From Protula sp. h YS-2021 (Eukaryota; Annelida; Polychaeta; Sabellida; Serpulidae): a DNA stretch of 64,000 nucleotides. The stretch lies in contig OX457026.1 in NCBI GenBank assembly GCA_949752745.1, positions 77,921,756 to 77,985,755 of the forward strand. The letters are read 5' to 3'. Below the pieces are notes generated by a model. It was not told the origin of the DNA and made no database searches. It worked only from the letters and a program-made list of their open reading frames with translations. Positions 48,842 to 61,200 of this stretch are shown here, piece by piece; within the stretch, counting starts at the first letter, position 1; each line of letters opens with the position of its first letter. The position numbers and the translations under genes are program-made.

Positions 48842-49463
48842 CTATTGCATTATAATACTTGTGCGTGTGTTAGCATTTTCATTTCTTCTCACAATTTCGC
48901 CCAGTTTTATGATAAGGTCTTGTTCCCCATTCGCTTTCTTTCGTTTAAGTTCTTCGATGAGTCTCTTATTTTCCTCTCTTTCTTGTGGCGTCATATCTGG
49001 GGAAATAAATGTATTTTGGAAGGTTGGTGACTCACGTAGCCGTTTGGCATTCTGAAGGATTTTTCTCTTTTGTTCAATAGTTTTCAATTTAATGAGGAGT
49101 GGTCGTGGCTTATTTGCTACACTGCTGGTTGCTGTACCTAGTCGTTTGGTTTCTATTACTTCTATATCTTCCCCTGTTAGTCCGTATATAACAAGGTTCA
49201 TTTTACGAGCTTCTCGTTCATTGTATTCTCTAAGTGAATCTATGAATTCTTTTGGTTGTGTTGCCTGTGTTTTGTGTAACTACAGTCTTACGTTCTTTCA
49301 CTTTACTTGCATATGATTCCATCATGTTGGTGCTAGTTTTGAGTATTTCTTCTGCTACTTCCTCGGTTTTAGTGACCCGTGTATTGTTTGCCGTTGTGAT
49401 TTGAGAAATAGTACTCTCAATATTTTTCAACCTTGATTCAATTCTTTTCATTTGCTCTTCCAT
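48842..49463 (-). pseudogene. LINE ORF1, coiled-coil and RNA-binding part (frameshifted)
   Basis: 49463-49230 gives MKRIESRLKNIESTISQI, a short coiled coil. After a frame change near 49235 the segment REYNEREARKMNLVIYGLTG to LIKLKTIEQKRKILQNAKRL resembles the RRM-like domain of LINE ORF1 proteins. Ends with TAG just before ORF2. Confidence 0.7.
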
Positions 49464-50052
49464 TTTTGTGTATCCTATTGTTGTTGGGGTCTGTGATTAT
49501 TTTCTTGTGAGTTCCTTCTGTACATACTGCATATTTCTTCATGCTTAGGTAGACACAAGTCTTACATATAAACAGGAGAGCATGTGCATTACTCGTTAGA
49601 ATGCTGAAGTCTTGATAGGTGATATCAGCACATTCAGTACAGAACCATTTGTTGCATAGTTCATATCCTAAGTGTTGTCGTACTCTTTTATTGCACATAT
49701 CACAGGGTGTTGGGCGGCCAACCATTGTTTTTGCTGCCTTTGTTTGGTCTTTCTCATCTTGATTGCTTGTCTTTTTTGCTTTAACTGTTTGTTGTGCGTC
49801 ATTGTCTTTATTGGTATTGAACCCGTTAGGGGTTGATATTAAGTCCATTTGTTGTATTATTTGGTCATTCAAGTCGGAGTTTCCGTCGTCAGTTTTTCCT
49901 TGTAGAAACAATTGCTTTATTGGTGTTGTTTTGTTGTTTTCAACCGATCTTTGGGTATAACAGTCGCTTATCTCATTTTGGTCAGTATTTCGTAGTTCAA
50001 CGCATTTTTTTCTTTTCTTACATATTTCACATGCTGCTGGCTTTGGTGGCAT
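49438..50052 (-). pseudogene. LINE ORF1, zinc-finger part
   Basis: ATG at 50052 (MPPKPAACEICKKRKKC). C-x2-C at the start and a PHD-like cluster CDMCNKRVRQHLGYELC, WFCTECAD, FICKTC near residues 115-165, as in CR1 ORF1 proteins. A one-base change in an A run near 49455 shifts the frame before the coiled coil. Confidence 0.75.
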
Positions 50053-50753
50053 AATCCTGCTTCCCAGTGAGTGATAATGACAGGCTCCGGGGTATGCCTG
50101 CTCTGCAGTTTTAACTCGTTTTATTTCTGTGTTTTCTTCCGGAGCACATGTTTATTTATATACATTTAAAATTATTTTAACTTTTTGTGTTAAAATATCT
50201 AAGTTTTTCTTCCTTAATACAAGTTTTATTTCATAAAAAGCTACAGTTTTCGAAAAGTGTTGCTAGGTATTAGAGCCGAAAGTGATCAAGTATGATGAAT
50301 TGCAATTTTCAACTCAGCTTTCGCCTGAAAGCCAATGACCTGGGGAAGGAAAGGGGGTGGAGGTGGGGGCGGGAGCTGGCGTATCCTTAGTCCTAAGCCT
50401 GACACACGAGTGTGTGTCGAACGAAAAATGACAGCAAAAGATCGTACATTCCGCCATGTTAAAGCGAAGAAATCGATCAGTTCTTCCTCTGACAGGCGAA
50501 ATAATCACAGGCTTTTTCAGCAAAAAATCCCGAAAGACTCACCAAATTATCAGTTAAAAAAAAACAATAAATTTTCAAAACAAATAAGAAAAATTTGCAA
50601 GTTTCACAAATATACGACAAAATGATCGAGGTTTGATGCTAATTAGAGCAGGAATAGTGCAAATATAGTGTAAAAAGTGAACGGATCGCAATTGTCACAA
50701 AAATCGAAAAGGTCGCAGACTGTTAATGAAATGGGTGTACGTTTGAACGCATG

Positions 50754-52216
50754 CCCCAATAAACATTCTGGAGTCACTCCAACGTCACAAAAGCGACATC
50801 TATCTATGGCGGCATATTGGTCCAAAAAAATCATACATGCTGTATTTTATTTCAAGATCGTTAAAATATCCTAGCGACAATTTCTATTGTCGAGCAACAT
50901 ACTTAGTTTATACATTTCAGTTATTATCTTTTCGCGCTCTCTTACTTTGCCATAATTTTTTCGCGCAATATAATTAAACGTAAAAGTGACTGCTGGATAT
51001 CACATCTTGTCGAATAGATTTCGAATAGAAACAATCAATTATGGCGTGCGTGAAATTAAAGCATGTCAATGCAAATTCTGTAATTTATTTTCAGTATAAG
51101 AAAAAGCCACGTGTAGAAAATAATAGTGGCCTGGATAACATAAATAACGGTTAAAGAAAGAATTAAATTTTTCTGGTCTATTCATTGTACATATATACCA
51201 CAGCGATGAAATAACTGTGAAATGTTTGTACAAATATACGCTATAGCCACAGATCAACGTCTTAGACTTTTTTAGTAGTTGTGTGTGATCGCGAAAAAAC
51301 ATCCACTTTGTCCGGGATCTAATCAGCGTATTTCGGCCTTTTTTGCCTAAGGGTTCGGTCAATTAGATCCCGGGCCTGAAGTCATGATGTATTACTTTTA
51401 TTATGATGTATTACTTTTATTTTACTTATGCTTATGTTTTTGCTTTTCTTACAAATTTTACCTGGCATTATTTTTTGCTTTCCTTATCCTCAGTTGGGGG
51501 CGACGCGCTATTAGAACTGCGGCCAGCTGGTAGTGACATTGGACCTGATTTCTTCATATTTATGATTAAGAAAATAAATATTGAATATTTATTTGCACTG
51601 TGCAATGATTATTTGCGAATAAGTCCCTTCCCCCTCCCACCCCACCTTGTTCCCGTTTCCATGGGATAAATCACCCGAAGAAAGTATAAATTTACAAACA
51701 ACAATTACTTTTAAAAATAACAACTTACCTTTCTTTTTGCCATCAGGGAAATTACAAATACACTAATTTATAAGCCTCCAGACCTGTGTGGTTTAAGAAC
51801 TAACCTCACGAGCACGCTCGATAAACAAGTATTTTTCCTTTCGAATTTTATTTTGACAGTTCAACGGACCAAAACGACCAAAAAGCGATGAACATTATTA
51901 TCGCTCACCGGAAATGGAAGTCATTTTGAAAAAGAGGAAGAAAAAACGTAATTTTTACATGAAAATTTTAGAACTTTGATGACGCGTCGGTATTTTTCTT
52001 CCTAGATTGTAAAAATGTACATGGAAAATGCTTTCGTATGTATTTCACAACAGCAATTGAATGATTAATTATCTATTAATTATATAACTTTAGTCAGTTT
52101 CAGGTCGGAATCCGACATCGGCTCCAATTTCATATACAACCTAAAACCGGCACGTCAGTCCGACGTCGGATTACGACGTCGACCCGACGTCATTCTGACG
52201 TCTTAATGTTTCCTGG
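50754..52216. mobile_element. MITE-like element, copy B
   Basis: Starts CCCCAATAAACATT (50754) and ends AATGTTTCCTGG (52205), with gacgtcggattacgacgtcg-type words before the right end. 50940-51260 is homologous to copy A. No open frame of interest. Confidence 0.55.
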
Positions 52217-52289
52217 TGACAGGTCGCTTCAAAAACATCAAACCGGTGGAGTAAAATACTGGAATATTTTGATTCCGCACCATATCCCA

Positions 52290-53035
52290 GGGACAATACC
52301 CCCGGATGATACCCCCCCCCCACCCGACAATACCCCCAGACCATACCCTCCTAGGACCATACCCTCCCCCCCCGTGCCAATACCCTCCAACCAGAATATT
52401 TTCAATTTGAAAATGAAAAGAAAAAGTACAGCGACATGTTTTATTTCTCTCCAACACTATGTTTTATCTTTACATCGATATATCGAGTCTCATAGTTTCA
52501 TAGTCCATATCTTTCAAAACTGAACATTGTGCGCTATTCCACAAGGAAGTCCAGTATGTTGCGGTTTGTGAAGTCGCCAACAATGTTCCTAATTATGTTA
52601 CTCCGGATAGGTCAACCAATAAATTTTGTGACTCAGGCTTAGCACAAATTGCACCAACTCCGTTGGGCAACAATTAATTGCAATCGACTGGGGCGTTAAT
52701 CGATAATTGCAATTATGGAACGTATGCATTAAATTGCATTTATAAACCTTTTATCTAGATCATAGAGGATTTTTTATGTACAATAGCTTTTATCAATGGA
52801 TTACATGAGATGAGTTGTAAGCGTTGTGGAACTGCAATTATACCCCTTTCAGCTAGATCAGAGCAACTAGATCATAGCAAAATGCCTTAGCTTTTAACTA
52901 CAGATCACAGAACTGTATTAGTTTGTTGTTCATTAATGAAAATCTTTAAAATGAAAATTTAAAAAAAAATGATGGTTGGGGGGTATTGTTACGGGGGCTA
53001 TGGTCCTAGGAGGGGGTATGGTTTCAAAACATATA
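52290..53035. repeat. Inverted repeat of CCATACCCTCC words
   Basis: 52290-52395 has aatacccccgga, accataccctcctaggacca and related C-rich words; their complements (ggtcctaggagggggtatgg, gggggtattgttacggggg) lie at 52977-53030. A second terminus of the MITE family (caacgtcacaatatttgc) follows at 53265. No gene. Confidence 0.5.
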
Positions 53036-53284
53036 CAGCAAAGTTTGCATCATAGATATCATGGGGTACACTGGAGGTTGGTTAACCTAGGGTGGGGATA
53101 ATTTGACAAAGTGAATTATGTCACTGTATGTTTGTTTCCTTATATAGAAGACGTAAGATAATTGTGAAGGATCCAACGTCGGTATCTAAACCTCGCTTCG
53201 GATTAACGAAATTCCCACTGCTATCCGAAGTCGGGTTGCGACATCTAGCCAACGTTCATGCAACGTCACAATATTTGCTTTGGT

Positions 53285-54735
53285 GTTAAATGACTAGGTG
53301 GTTAAGTGGATGTTAAGTTAGACGGATGTCTGAAGCTATTGGGTGGTTAGGTGGGTGTTTTCTCAGGCTCATATGTGAAACAACAAGGTGGTTAGGTGGG
53401 TGTTAGGTCAGGCTGATATGTGAAGTGACTGGGTGGTTGGGTGGGTGTTAGGTCAGGCTGATATGTGAAGTGACTGGCTGGTTGAGTGGATGTTAGCTCA
53501 GGCTGATATGTGAAGTGACTGGGTGGTTAGGTGGGTGTAAGGTCAGGCTAATATGTGAAGTGACTGGATGGTTAGATGGGTATTAGGTCAGGTTGATATG
53601 TGAAGTGACTGGGTGGTTAGGTGGGTGTAAGGTCAGGCTAATATGTGAAGTGACTGGATGGTTAGATGGGTATTAGGTCAGGCTGATATGTGAAGTGACT
53701 GGGTGGTTAGGTGGGTGTAAGGTCAGGCTAATATGTGAAGTGACTGGATGGTTAGCTGGGTATTAATTCAGGCTGATATGTGAAGTGACTGGGTGGTTGG
53801 GTGGGTGTTAGCTCAGGCTAATACGTGAAGTGACTGGGTGGTTGGGTCTGTGTTAGGTTAGGCTGATATGTGAAGTGACTGGTTGGTTAGGTGGGTGGTA
53901 GGTCAGGCTGCTATGTGAAGTGACTGGGTGGTTGGGTCTGTGTTAGGTCAGGCTGATATGTGAAGCGACTGGGTGGTTGGTTGGGTGTTAGGTCAGGCTA
54001 ATATGTGAAGTGACTGGGTGGTTAGCTGGGTATTAATTCAGGCTGATATGTGATGTGACTGGGTGGTTAGGTGGGCGTTAGGTCAGGCTGATATGTGAAG
54101 TGACTGGGTGGTTGGGTGGGTGTTAGGTCAGGCTGATATGCGAAGTGACTGGGTGGTATGATGGGTGTTAGGTCAGGCTGATATGTGAAGTGACTGGATG
54201 GTTAGGTGGGTGTTAGGTCAGCCTGATATGTGAAGTGACTAGGTGGTTAGGTGGGTGCTAGGTGAAGCTGATATGTGAAGTGACTGAATGGTTGGGTGGG
54301 TGTTAGGTGAGGCTGATATGTGAAGTGACTGGATGGTTAGGTGGGTGTTAGGTCAGCCTGGTATGTGAAGTGACTAGGTGGTTAGGTGGGTGCTAGGTGA
54401 AGCTGATATGTGAAGTGACTGAATGGTTGGGTGGGTGTTAGGTCAGGCTGATATGTGAAGTGACTGGGTGGTTGGTGGGTGTTAGGTCAGGCTAATATGT
54501 GAAGTGACTGGATGGTTAGATGGGTGGTAGGTCAGGCTTATATGTGAAGCGACTGGGTGGTTGGGTGGGTGTTAGGTCAGGCTGATATGTGAAGTGGCTG
54601 GATGGTTGGGTGGGTGTTAGGTCAGGATGATATGTGAAGTGGCTGGATGGTTGGGTGGGTGTTAGGTCAGGCTGATATGTAAAGTGACTGGATGGCTAGA
54701 TGGGTGTTAAGCAAGGCTAATGTGGGAAGCATGTG
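53285..54735. repeat. 45-bp minisatellite, about 32 units
   Basis: Unit of the type gtgactgggtggttaggtgg followed by gtgttaggtcaggctgatatgtgaa. Adjacent units differ at a few positions and higher-order pairs are visible (ggtggttagg alternating with gatggttaga). No coding frame. Confidence 0.95.
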
Positions 54736-54859
54736 TGTGGTTAAATGTTTGTTGAGTTACTGAATGTGTGGTACGACTTAGTGATAAAACCGGTTTTAGG
54801 TCCTCAGGTGTGAAGCAATATAGTGCTTAGGCGATTGTTAAGTCAGACGGATGTGTGGT

Positions 54860-55508
54860 CCCAGTAAACATTCTAAGGTCGACCATACGTCGATTTTAAG
54901 TTGCGACGACAACCCGACTAAGCCAAACCCATTAACAATGGTTGTACTTTGGTTGCCATTGGTCACAATAGACGTTGGGGAAAGCTGTTGCTTAGACGTT
55001 TGCTTTTGGTCACAGCCATAACACAATTTTTATCCTACATTTAATGAACGTCTTTATTGCAACGTTTGAATATACATCGTGAAATCCACATGGTATAGAC
55101 GTCGTACTCCCAGCTTAAAAAAACCTCTTTGCGTTAACTCTCACCGAAATTGTAGCCATGACAGATCACTTTGAAAACACACCAAAAACAGGATGTAAAG
55201 TATGAAAATTTCAAGAGTGTTCAAGTTTTTGCCACCTACCTCATGAAAAAATGTTCATGGAAATTAACTTCATAGGTACCCGACGTGACCGAATGACCCA
55301 GGGGTGATTGTACTGTGACTGAGGGGTGACCACACTGTGATTCTGGCTGTCCCAACGCCGATTCTAGATGAACATTTTTCGGAGTCTATACAACTGTGGA
55401 AAGTAGAATTGTGCTTTGACTTTCATAAGCAAATTAAACTCGACGTTGATCTGACGTCGGCCGTGACGTCTATCGAAATTTGATGGAACGTCGCAATGTT
55501 TACCGGGG
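54860..55508. mobile_element. MITE-like element, copy C
   Basis: Starts CCCAGTAAACATT (54860) and ends AATGTTTACCGGGG (55495-55508), a good terminal inverted repeat. Internal acgtc/gacgt-rich words (tagacgtcgta, cgacgttgatctgacgtcgg) are shared with copies A and B. 649 bp, no transposase. Confidence 0.7.
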
Positions 55509-55721
55509 AGCGGCAGCATGGTTAGGTGGGTGTATATTCGTTGGATGTGTGTTTATCCCTCCTCATTCTCGGTTCTGGTATATTCAAATTAAGCGAATAA
55601 AATCTTTCCGCTTTTTTCAGTTGCAGTTGTCTTTTTATGTCTTTTTTTCACTTTCTAAGGCACTTTCTAAAGGCACTGTTTAATTATATATGGATCTGGT
55701 TTTTGGCTTTCTTTTTTTCAG

Positions 55722-55811
55722 GAAGAGGCAGTTCAAACGCCACTGAGAAGGCATTGTGGCCCGGTACAGGTAGAATCTTATACAACAGGTCGGTCTCCTG
55801 TTAAGCAGTAA
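55722..55811 (+). CDS. Candidate host exon
   Basis: A strong pyrimidine tract and AG end at 55721. The frame is open for 29 codons (EEAVQTPLRRHCGPVQ..) to TAA 55809-55811. A possible donor CAG|GTAGAA lies at 55769-55770. Short and unrecognised. Confidence 0.3.
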   Translation, partial: EEAVQTPLRRHCGPVQVESYTTGRSPVKQ

Positions 55812-57389
55812 CAAAGCACGCACTCCACAATCTTGTCACGATCGACACCCGGTCTTTTTGCAAAAATATATTAAGCCCTATAGTTCTCAGGCTGTTGTTA
55901 CCTATTTTCTTGCGCGCGTGCTAACATCTTTAGTACATCATTGTTTTGTTATGTGAAAAGGCATTTATTTACAAAATGTTTTTATAGTCAGAAATAAAAT
56001 ATCCTGAAAGTAGATATAGAGTGTTTGTGTATGTTGACGAGTCCCTTTCTTATCTTCAACCTGTTTTTTTGACGTAAAAAGTCACGTCTTAAGCTGTGGT
56101 ATCCAATATAAACCACCATTATATTACAGTTATGAAATAATTGAAAAATACAGTTTGGTATGGAATTGATATAAATTAAATGCTGCATTCCCTTTTAGAT
56201 AGACCGTAACAGTCTATCTAAAAGGAAGCCATAGCTCCGTAACAGCCTCCGCACATGCGCACTTTATGGATGGTACCACCAGACTTCTATCAATCCCCTG
56301 CATGCTGCAGAGGCCTTTTGACCGAATCCAGAATGATCTCATGCAAAAGAAACGAGTGAACGGCATACCTTCTTGATGTGTCTTGGCTTCTGGGAGACAC
56401 TCAGGTACGAACTGGTTACCTTGCGTGCCCATGACTTGTTAAAACGATAAAATGACCCCTAAATGGGCAGTATCAAACTTTTAAAAAGACCCCCTTTTTA
56501 ACCAAGGCGGACACTACAGTAAATTCCCTCCCCAGACTCCTGAACGCTGAGTGTAAAATTTAATTTTAAAAAATTTAGATACATTCATTTATGAGCGCAG
56601 GCGCACGTTACCGCAGTCATTGAACGAAACCCGGACAGACACTCACATCGAGGAGTGTGTGTACACAATTGTTGGATCCTCCTTTTTTGTTGTGGGGGCA
56701 AGGCAGTTCCTAAAGAACCTTAAACTTTGGAGGAAAGGCGGACTACTACGTGAAACTTGTTTTTTTTTTTTTTTTTACGAAATAAGCACTTCGCACGGAC
56801 CGCGTTTTGGCCACCAAATTACTAGTTTTCTCCAGGTTTTGGCACGCGTGGTAACACATGTACCCCAGCTGTTCATTTGGTATGAAGCAAATCACTCCAT
56901 TTTCGTCAGTAAAAAGGGCTTCAGTTCCGTGAATATTTGTTGAGTTTAAGTCAAATCTGTCAATATTTAGGTCAAATTTATGCGCTAAACAGCAAACGCT
57001 TGGGACACGAAAAACGCGCTTTGCACCTAGATCATTATATTTTCTACGCTGTTCTTTTTCGTATGACAGAACATGTAGCCAAGGGGTTCATTATCATGTC
57101 TTTAATGTATGCGTGTATATACAGACTCGTCCTTGGTCAGTCTTGATGTCTCAGCACCAATATTCTCTTTGCTGAGACTATTATGCGTTTTTAATTAAGC
57201 CTCACATCGAGATTTTTTTTGGTTCGAGGTATAATTAAGCTGATTTTGATGCACTTGCAGGGGTAACCCCCAAGTCGTCCTTGCAGCAAGTGAAACGTGT
57301 TTTAATAAAGTATTAATAATACTTGTAATTGGTTCTAAATGATGTTGAAATTATGGAATCAAACGTAGATCGGTTACAGAAATAGAAAA
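55812..57389. other. No supported gene; hairpin at 56193
   Basis: CCTTTTAGATAGAC and its exact complement GTCTATCTAAAAGG, separated by 7 bases, form a hairpin at about 56190-56225. The rest shows nothing I can support. Confidence 0.4.
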
Positions 57390-57394
57390 GTGCA

Positions 57395-57792
57395 TTCTGT
57401 GTGGAGATTGAGTGCAAAGCTTTGGCATTCTGTGTGGAGATTGAGTGCAAAGCTTTGGCATTCTATGTGGAGAATGAGTGCAAAGCTTTGGCATTCTGTG
57501 TGCAAATTCAGTGCAAAGCTGTGGTATTTTGCGTGCAGATTCAGTGCAAAGCTTTGGCATTCTATGTGCAGATTCAATGCAAAGCTTTGGTATTCTGTGT
57601 GCAGATTCAGTGCAAAGCTTTGGCATTTTGTGTGCAGATTCAGTGCAAAGCTTTGGTATTCTGTGTGCAGATTCAGTGCAAACCTTTGGCATTTTGTGTG
57701 CAGATTCAGTGCAAAGCTTTGGTATTCTGTGTGCAGATTCAGTGCAAAGCTTTGGTATTCTGTGTGCAGATTCAGTGCAAAGCCTTGGCATT
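57395..57792. repeat. 33-bp minisatellite, about 12 units
   Basis: Unit ttggcattctgtgtgcag followed by attcagtgcaaagct. Because 33 is a multiple of three and the unit lacks stops in most frames, five frames stay open across the array; none looks like a real gene. The second Polinton is inserted at its right edge. Confidence 0.95.
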
Positions 57793-57798
57793 CTGAGT

Positions 57799-58215
57799 AG
57801 TAGGGAAACGACAGTTCTACCACAGTGACCCCCCCTAGGGAAACGACAGTTCTACCACAGTGACCCCCCCCCTAGGGAAACGACAGTTCTACCACAGAGA
57901 CCCCCCCCCCCACCATAGTAAAACGACAGTTCTACCACACCGACCCCCCCCCCCCCAGGGGTAAGAAAATGTTGCGATTTCAGCATAGTTATCCGTTTCA
58001 GACGATTCTGAACAACTTTGGTTTTAGTGACCCCCCCCCCTAGGGGTCGATTGCTACCGGTAAGAAAATTTTGCGCTTTCAGCATAGTTATCCGTTTCAT
58101 CAGACCCCTACCCCCCCCCCAGACGATTCTGAGCAACTTTGGTTTTCATGACACCCCCCCCCCTTAGGGGTAAGAAAATTTTGCGATTTCAGCATAGTTA
58201 TGACGAAGTCTGAGT
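57799..58215 (+). repeat. Polinton copy 2 terminal region with poly-C repeats
   Basis: Four units of gggaaacgacagttctacca plus a C-tract (57803-57955) are followed by three units of about 110 bp containing gtaagaaaat(g/t)ttgcg, ttcagcatagttatccg, gacgattctga and a C-tract. Different sequence from copy 1 but the same design: short spacers separated by runs of C. Confidence 0.8.
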
Positions 58216-58217
58216 GG

Positions 58218-58225
58218 TATAAAAG
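58218..58225 (+). promoter_or_regulatory. TATA box of the copy 2 polymerase
   Basis: TATAAAAG 60 bp before the ATG at 58285, as in copy 1. Confidence 0.6.
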
Positions 58226-58284
58226 GGCATGTATGAGAACATATTTCAACCATTTCAGTTCAAGCAATTGATGTGACAGCAGCA

Positions 58285-61200
58285 ATGGCTGATAGTTCAG
58301 ACTCACGAGTATTCTGCCATGAGTGTTATGCAACATTTCCATCAGTGGAATTGTTGGAGTCGCATACATGCACTCAAGATGAGATGAGAACTGTAGTGAA
58401 ACGTGCTATTGAAGAGCTTGATCGACAGAATGAAGCAAAGAGACGAAAGATGGAGCATGATGGCATTTTCATACCGAGTTCAGTTCTCTGCCATGGATGC
58501 AATGTAGTACTTCCCTCAATGGATGTGTTTGATGTGCATACATGCACTCCACCTCAGGAAGAACATACTGTAAAGAGGCGAAAGACGGGGCAAGTAGGGA
58601 AAGGCAGAAGGGTTAGTCTTGGTGAAAACGCGCAGGAGAAACAGTTTGAGCCAGACAATGGAACGGATTTACTGCTTGAAATGCGGCAGCAAGAGAACCG
58701 TATCAAGACACATTTGCTGGAGACCTTAGAACATGGAATGAAATGGTACATTGTAGTGCATGCACGCTTCAAGAAAATGACACCCAATGCAGAAGGTGTT
58801 ATGATAGAACAATTGGATACTGCATTTATCAGCAGTCCAACGTATGCAGCGTACAATCCAGCGGATATTGATCAGGACTTACCAACAGCCTATAAAGAAT
58901 TGTTTACCAAGTTTGATGAACATGAGTGACAAGGCTCTGGCTGGTTTCTGGATAATATACTGTACATTAAAGTACATACAGCTGCGTTAGCGCCTCTGGA
59001 AGCGAACAGTTTTATCCCGCTGCCGAAGAAAGTGAAGAATACGAAGGGTGTATTAAACATTCAGAATGATGACAACAAGTGCTTCTTATGGTCTGTATTG
59101 GCTCACCTTCACCCTTCAACAACAAAAAATGCACAGCGTGTAAATCAATACAGAAAGTTTGAGAATGAATTAAAGGTAGAGGGCATGACATTTCCGACGC
59201 CGATTACAGACATTCCAAGGTTTGAAAAGGAGAACCATGTGTCTATCAACGTGTTTGGATATGAACATGATGTAGTTGTTCCAATACAACTCAGCCGAAA
59301 CGTCAGTGCAAGAGAAATTAACTTACTTATGATTAGCAATGGTAAGAAAAGGCATTACTGTCTCATCAAGAATTTCAGCAGACTTATGGCCTACCGATCA
59401 AAGCATGATGGTGCAGCTTTTTATTGTTTCAACTGTCTTCACGGGTTTATGCGACAAGATCTTTTAGATGAACATCGTGAAGTGTGTGGCAAGCATGGAG
59501 CGCAACGTTTATCATTTCCCAAGGAACCTTTCATCAAGTTTAAGAATGTGGCTAAACAACAGCGAGCACCGTTTGTAATTTATGCCGACTTTGAATGTTT
59601 CACGCAAAAGCATGAAGGAGACAAGTATCAACATCATCGTCCAAACAGCTTTGCCTATGTGGTTGTCAGCCAGTACGAAACACGCGCACCAGTCGTGTAT
59701 CGAGGAGACAATGCCGTAGAAGTCTTTTTAGACCATATGGTCAACGAGCGTGACCATATTGTGCGCGGTTTAGAGCTGCCGGTAGATATGGTGATGACCC
59801 ATGAGGATCAAGAGAATTTTAAGAATGCCATCGATTGCTACATTTGTCATGAGCCTCTAGGAGCAGATCGTGTGAGAGATCATGATCATATCAATGGTAA
59901 ATATCGCAGAGCAGCGCATAATGAATGTAACCTACAATTGCGACTTAGAAAGGATAAGCAGGGGGATAAAGATTCTTTTATCATTCCTGTGTTTTTCCAC
60001 AATTTGCGAGGCTATGACAGCCATTTGATCATGGAGGAAATTGGAAAGTTAAAAAATGAAACGATTACAGTCATTCTCAACACCATTGAGAAATATATTG
60101 CATTCACCATGAGCAATCTGAATTTACAGACAGCTTTCAGTTTATGAGTACCTCTCTACAGAAGTTAGTATCCAACCTTGCGGCAGAAGGGAAAGACAAT
60201 TTCTTCAACATGACTACCCACATTCACGATAGTGACCAACAAGATTTACTGCTGAGAAAGGGAGTATACCCCTATGATTATGTAGACGAACCATCCAAGT
60301 TTGCTGAAACACAACTGCCGTCCAAGGACAACTTTTACAGTCTGCTCAGTGAAGAAGACATTAGCGACGAGGATTATGCACATGCGCAGAAGGTGTGGGA
60401 TACATTCAAGTGTACCACATTCGGTGAATACCATGACCTATACCTGAAATCAGATGTGTTGCTGCTGGCTGACGTGTTTGAAAACTTTCGTCAAGTATGC
60501 CTTAACATGAATTGGATCCTGCCCATTATTATACAGCGCCAGGACTGTCGTGGGATGCTATGCTAAAAGCGACGAAGGTGAAGTTGGAATTAATCACTGA
60601 CATTGATATGTACCAAATGGTTGAACAAGGCCTACGTGGAGGAATATCTGTGATCACGCACAAGTACGCGAAAGCAAATAATCCCTACGTGTCAAATTAC
60701 AATTCTGAGATGCCAAACAACTACTTGATGTACCTGGACGCAAACAACCTGTATGGCTGGGCCATGTCGCAAAGCATGCCGCGGCGTGGATTTATGTGGG
60801 TGAGCGAGCCTGAATCCCTCGACTTTATGGATGTGACTGAAGATGACGACATTGGGTACATTTTAGAAGTGGATTTAGAATACCCACATACAGTCCATGA
60901 TCGTCATAATCACTACCCAGTGGCTCCAGAACGGAAATGCGTCAAAGTAGAAGAATTGTCCGAGTACAGTCAGAAGTTACGGAAAGATCTGAACATGAAA
61001 GGCAAACCTGGTGAAAAACTCATAACTAACCTATACAACGAGAATAAATATGTGCTTCATTATAGGAATTTGCAGCAGTACGTCTCACTGGGGTTGAAAG
61101 TTACCAAAGTGCACCGTGCTATTATGTTTGAACAGAGCAAATGGTTGGAGAAATACATTACCTTGAACACGGAAAAGAGAAAATTGGCCCAGAACCTATT

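Larger units (their letters stand above)
47935..50075 (-). mobile_element. CR1-like LINE, 5' part only
   Basis: On the - strand: ORF1 with PHD-like finger, coiled coil and RRM-like domain, then the start of ORF2 (apurinic endonuclease). Homology runs to about 47935 and then stops before any reverse transcriptase. LINE insertions normally lose the 5' end, so loss of the 3' part implies deletion or a later insertion. Confidence 0.8.

Noticed and set aside
50335..50625. Small basic open frame
   Set aside because: No recognisable protein, Gly-rich start from a G-rich run, no splice or promoter support.
53285..54735. Regular array considered as CRISPR or coding repeat
   Set aside because: Contiguous 45-bp units without unique spacers; stops in all frames; a minisatellite explains it.
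57351..57828. Five overlapping long open frames on both strands
   Set aside because: They follow the 33-bp minisatellite, whose period is a multiple of three; the peptides are pure 11-residue repeats with no start or promoter context.
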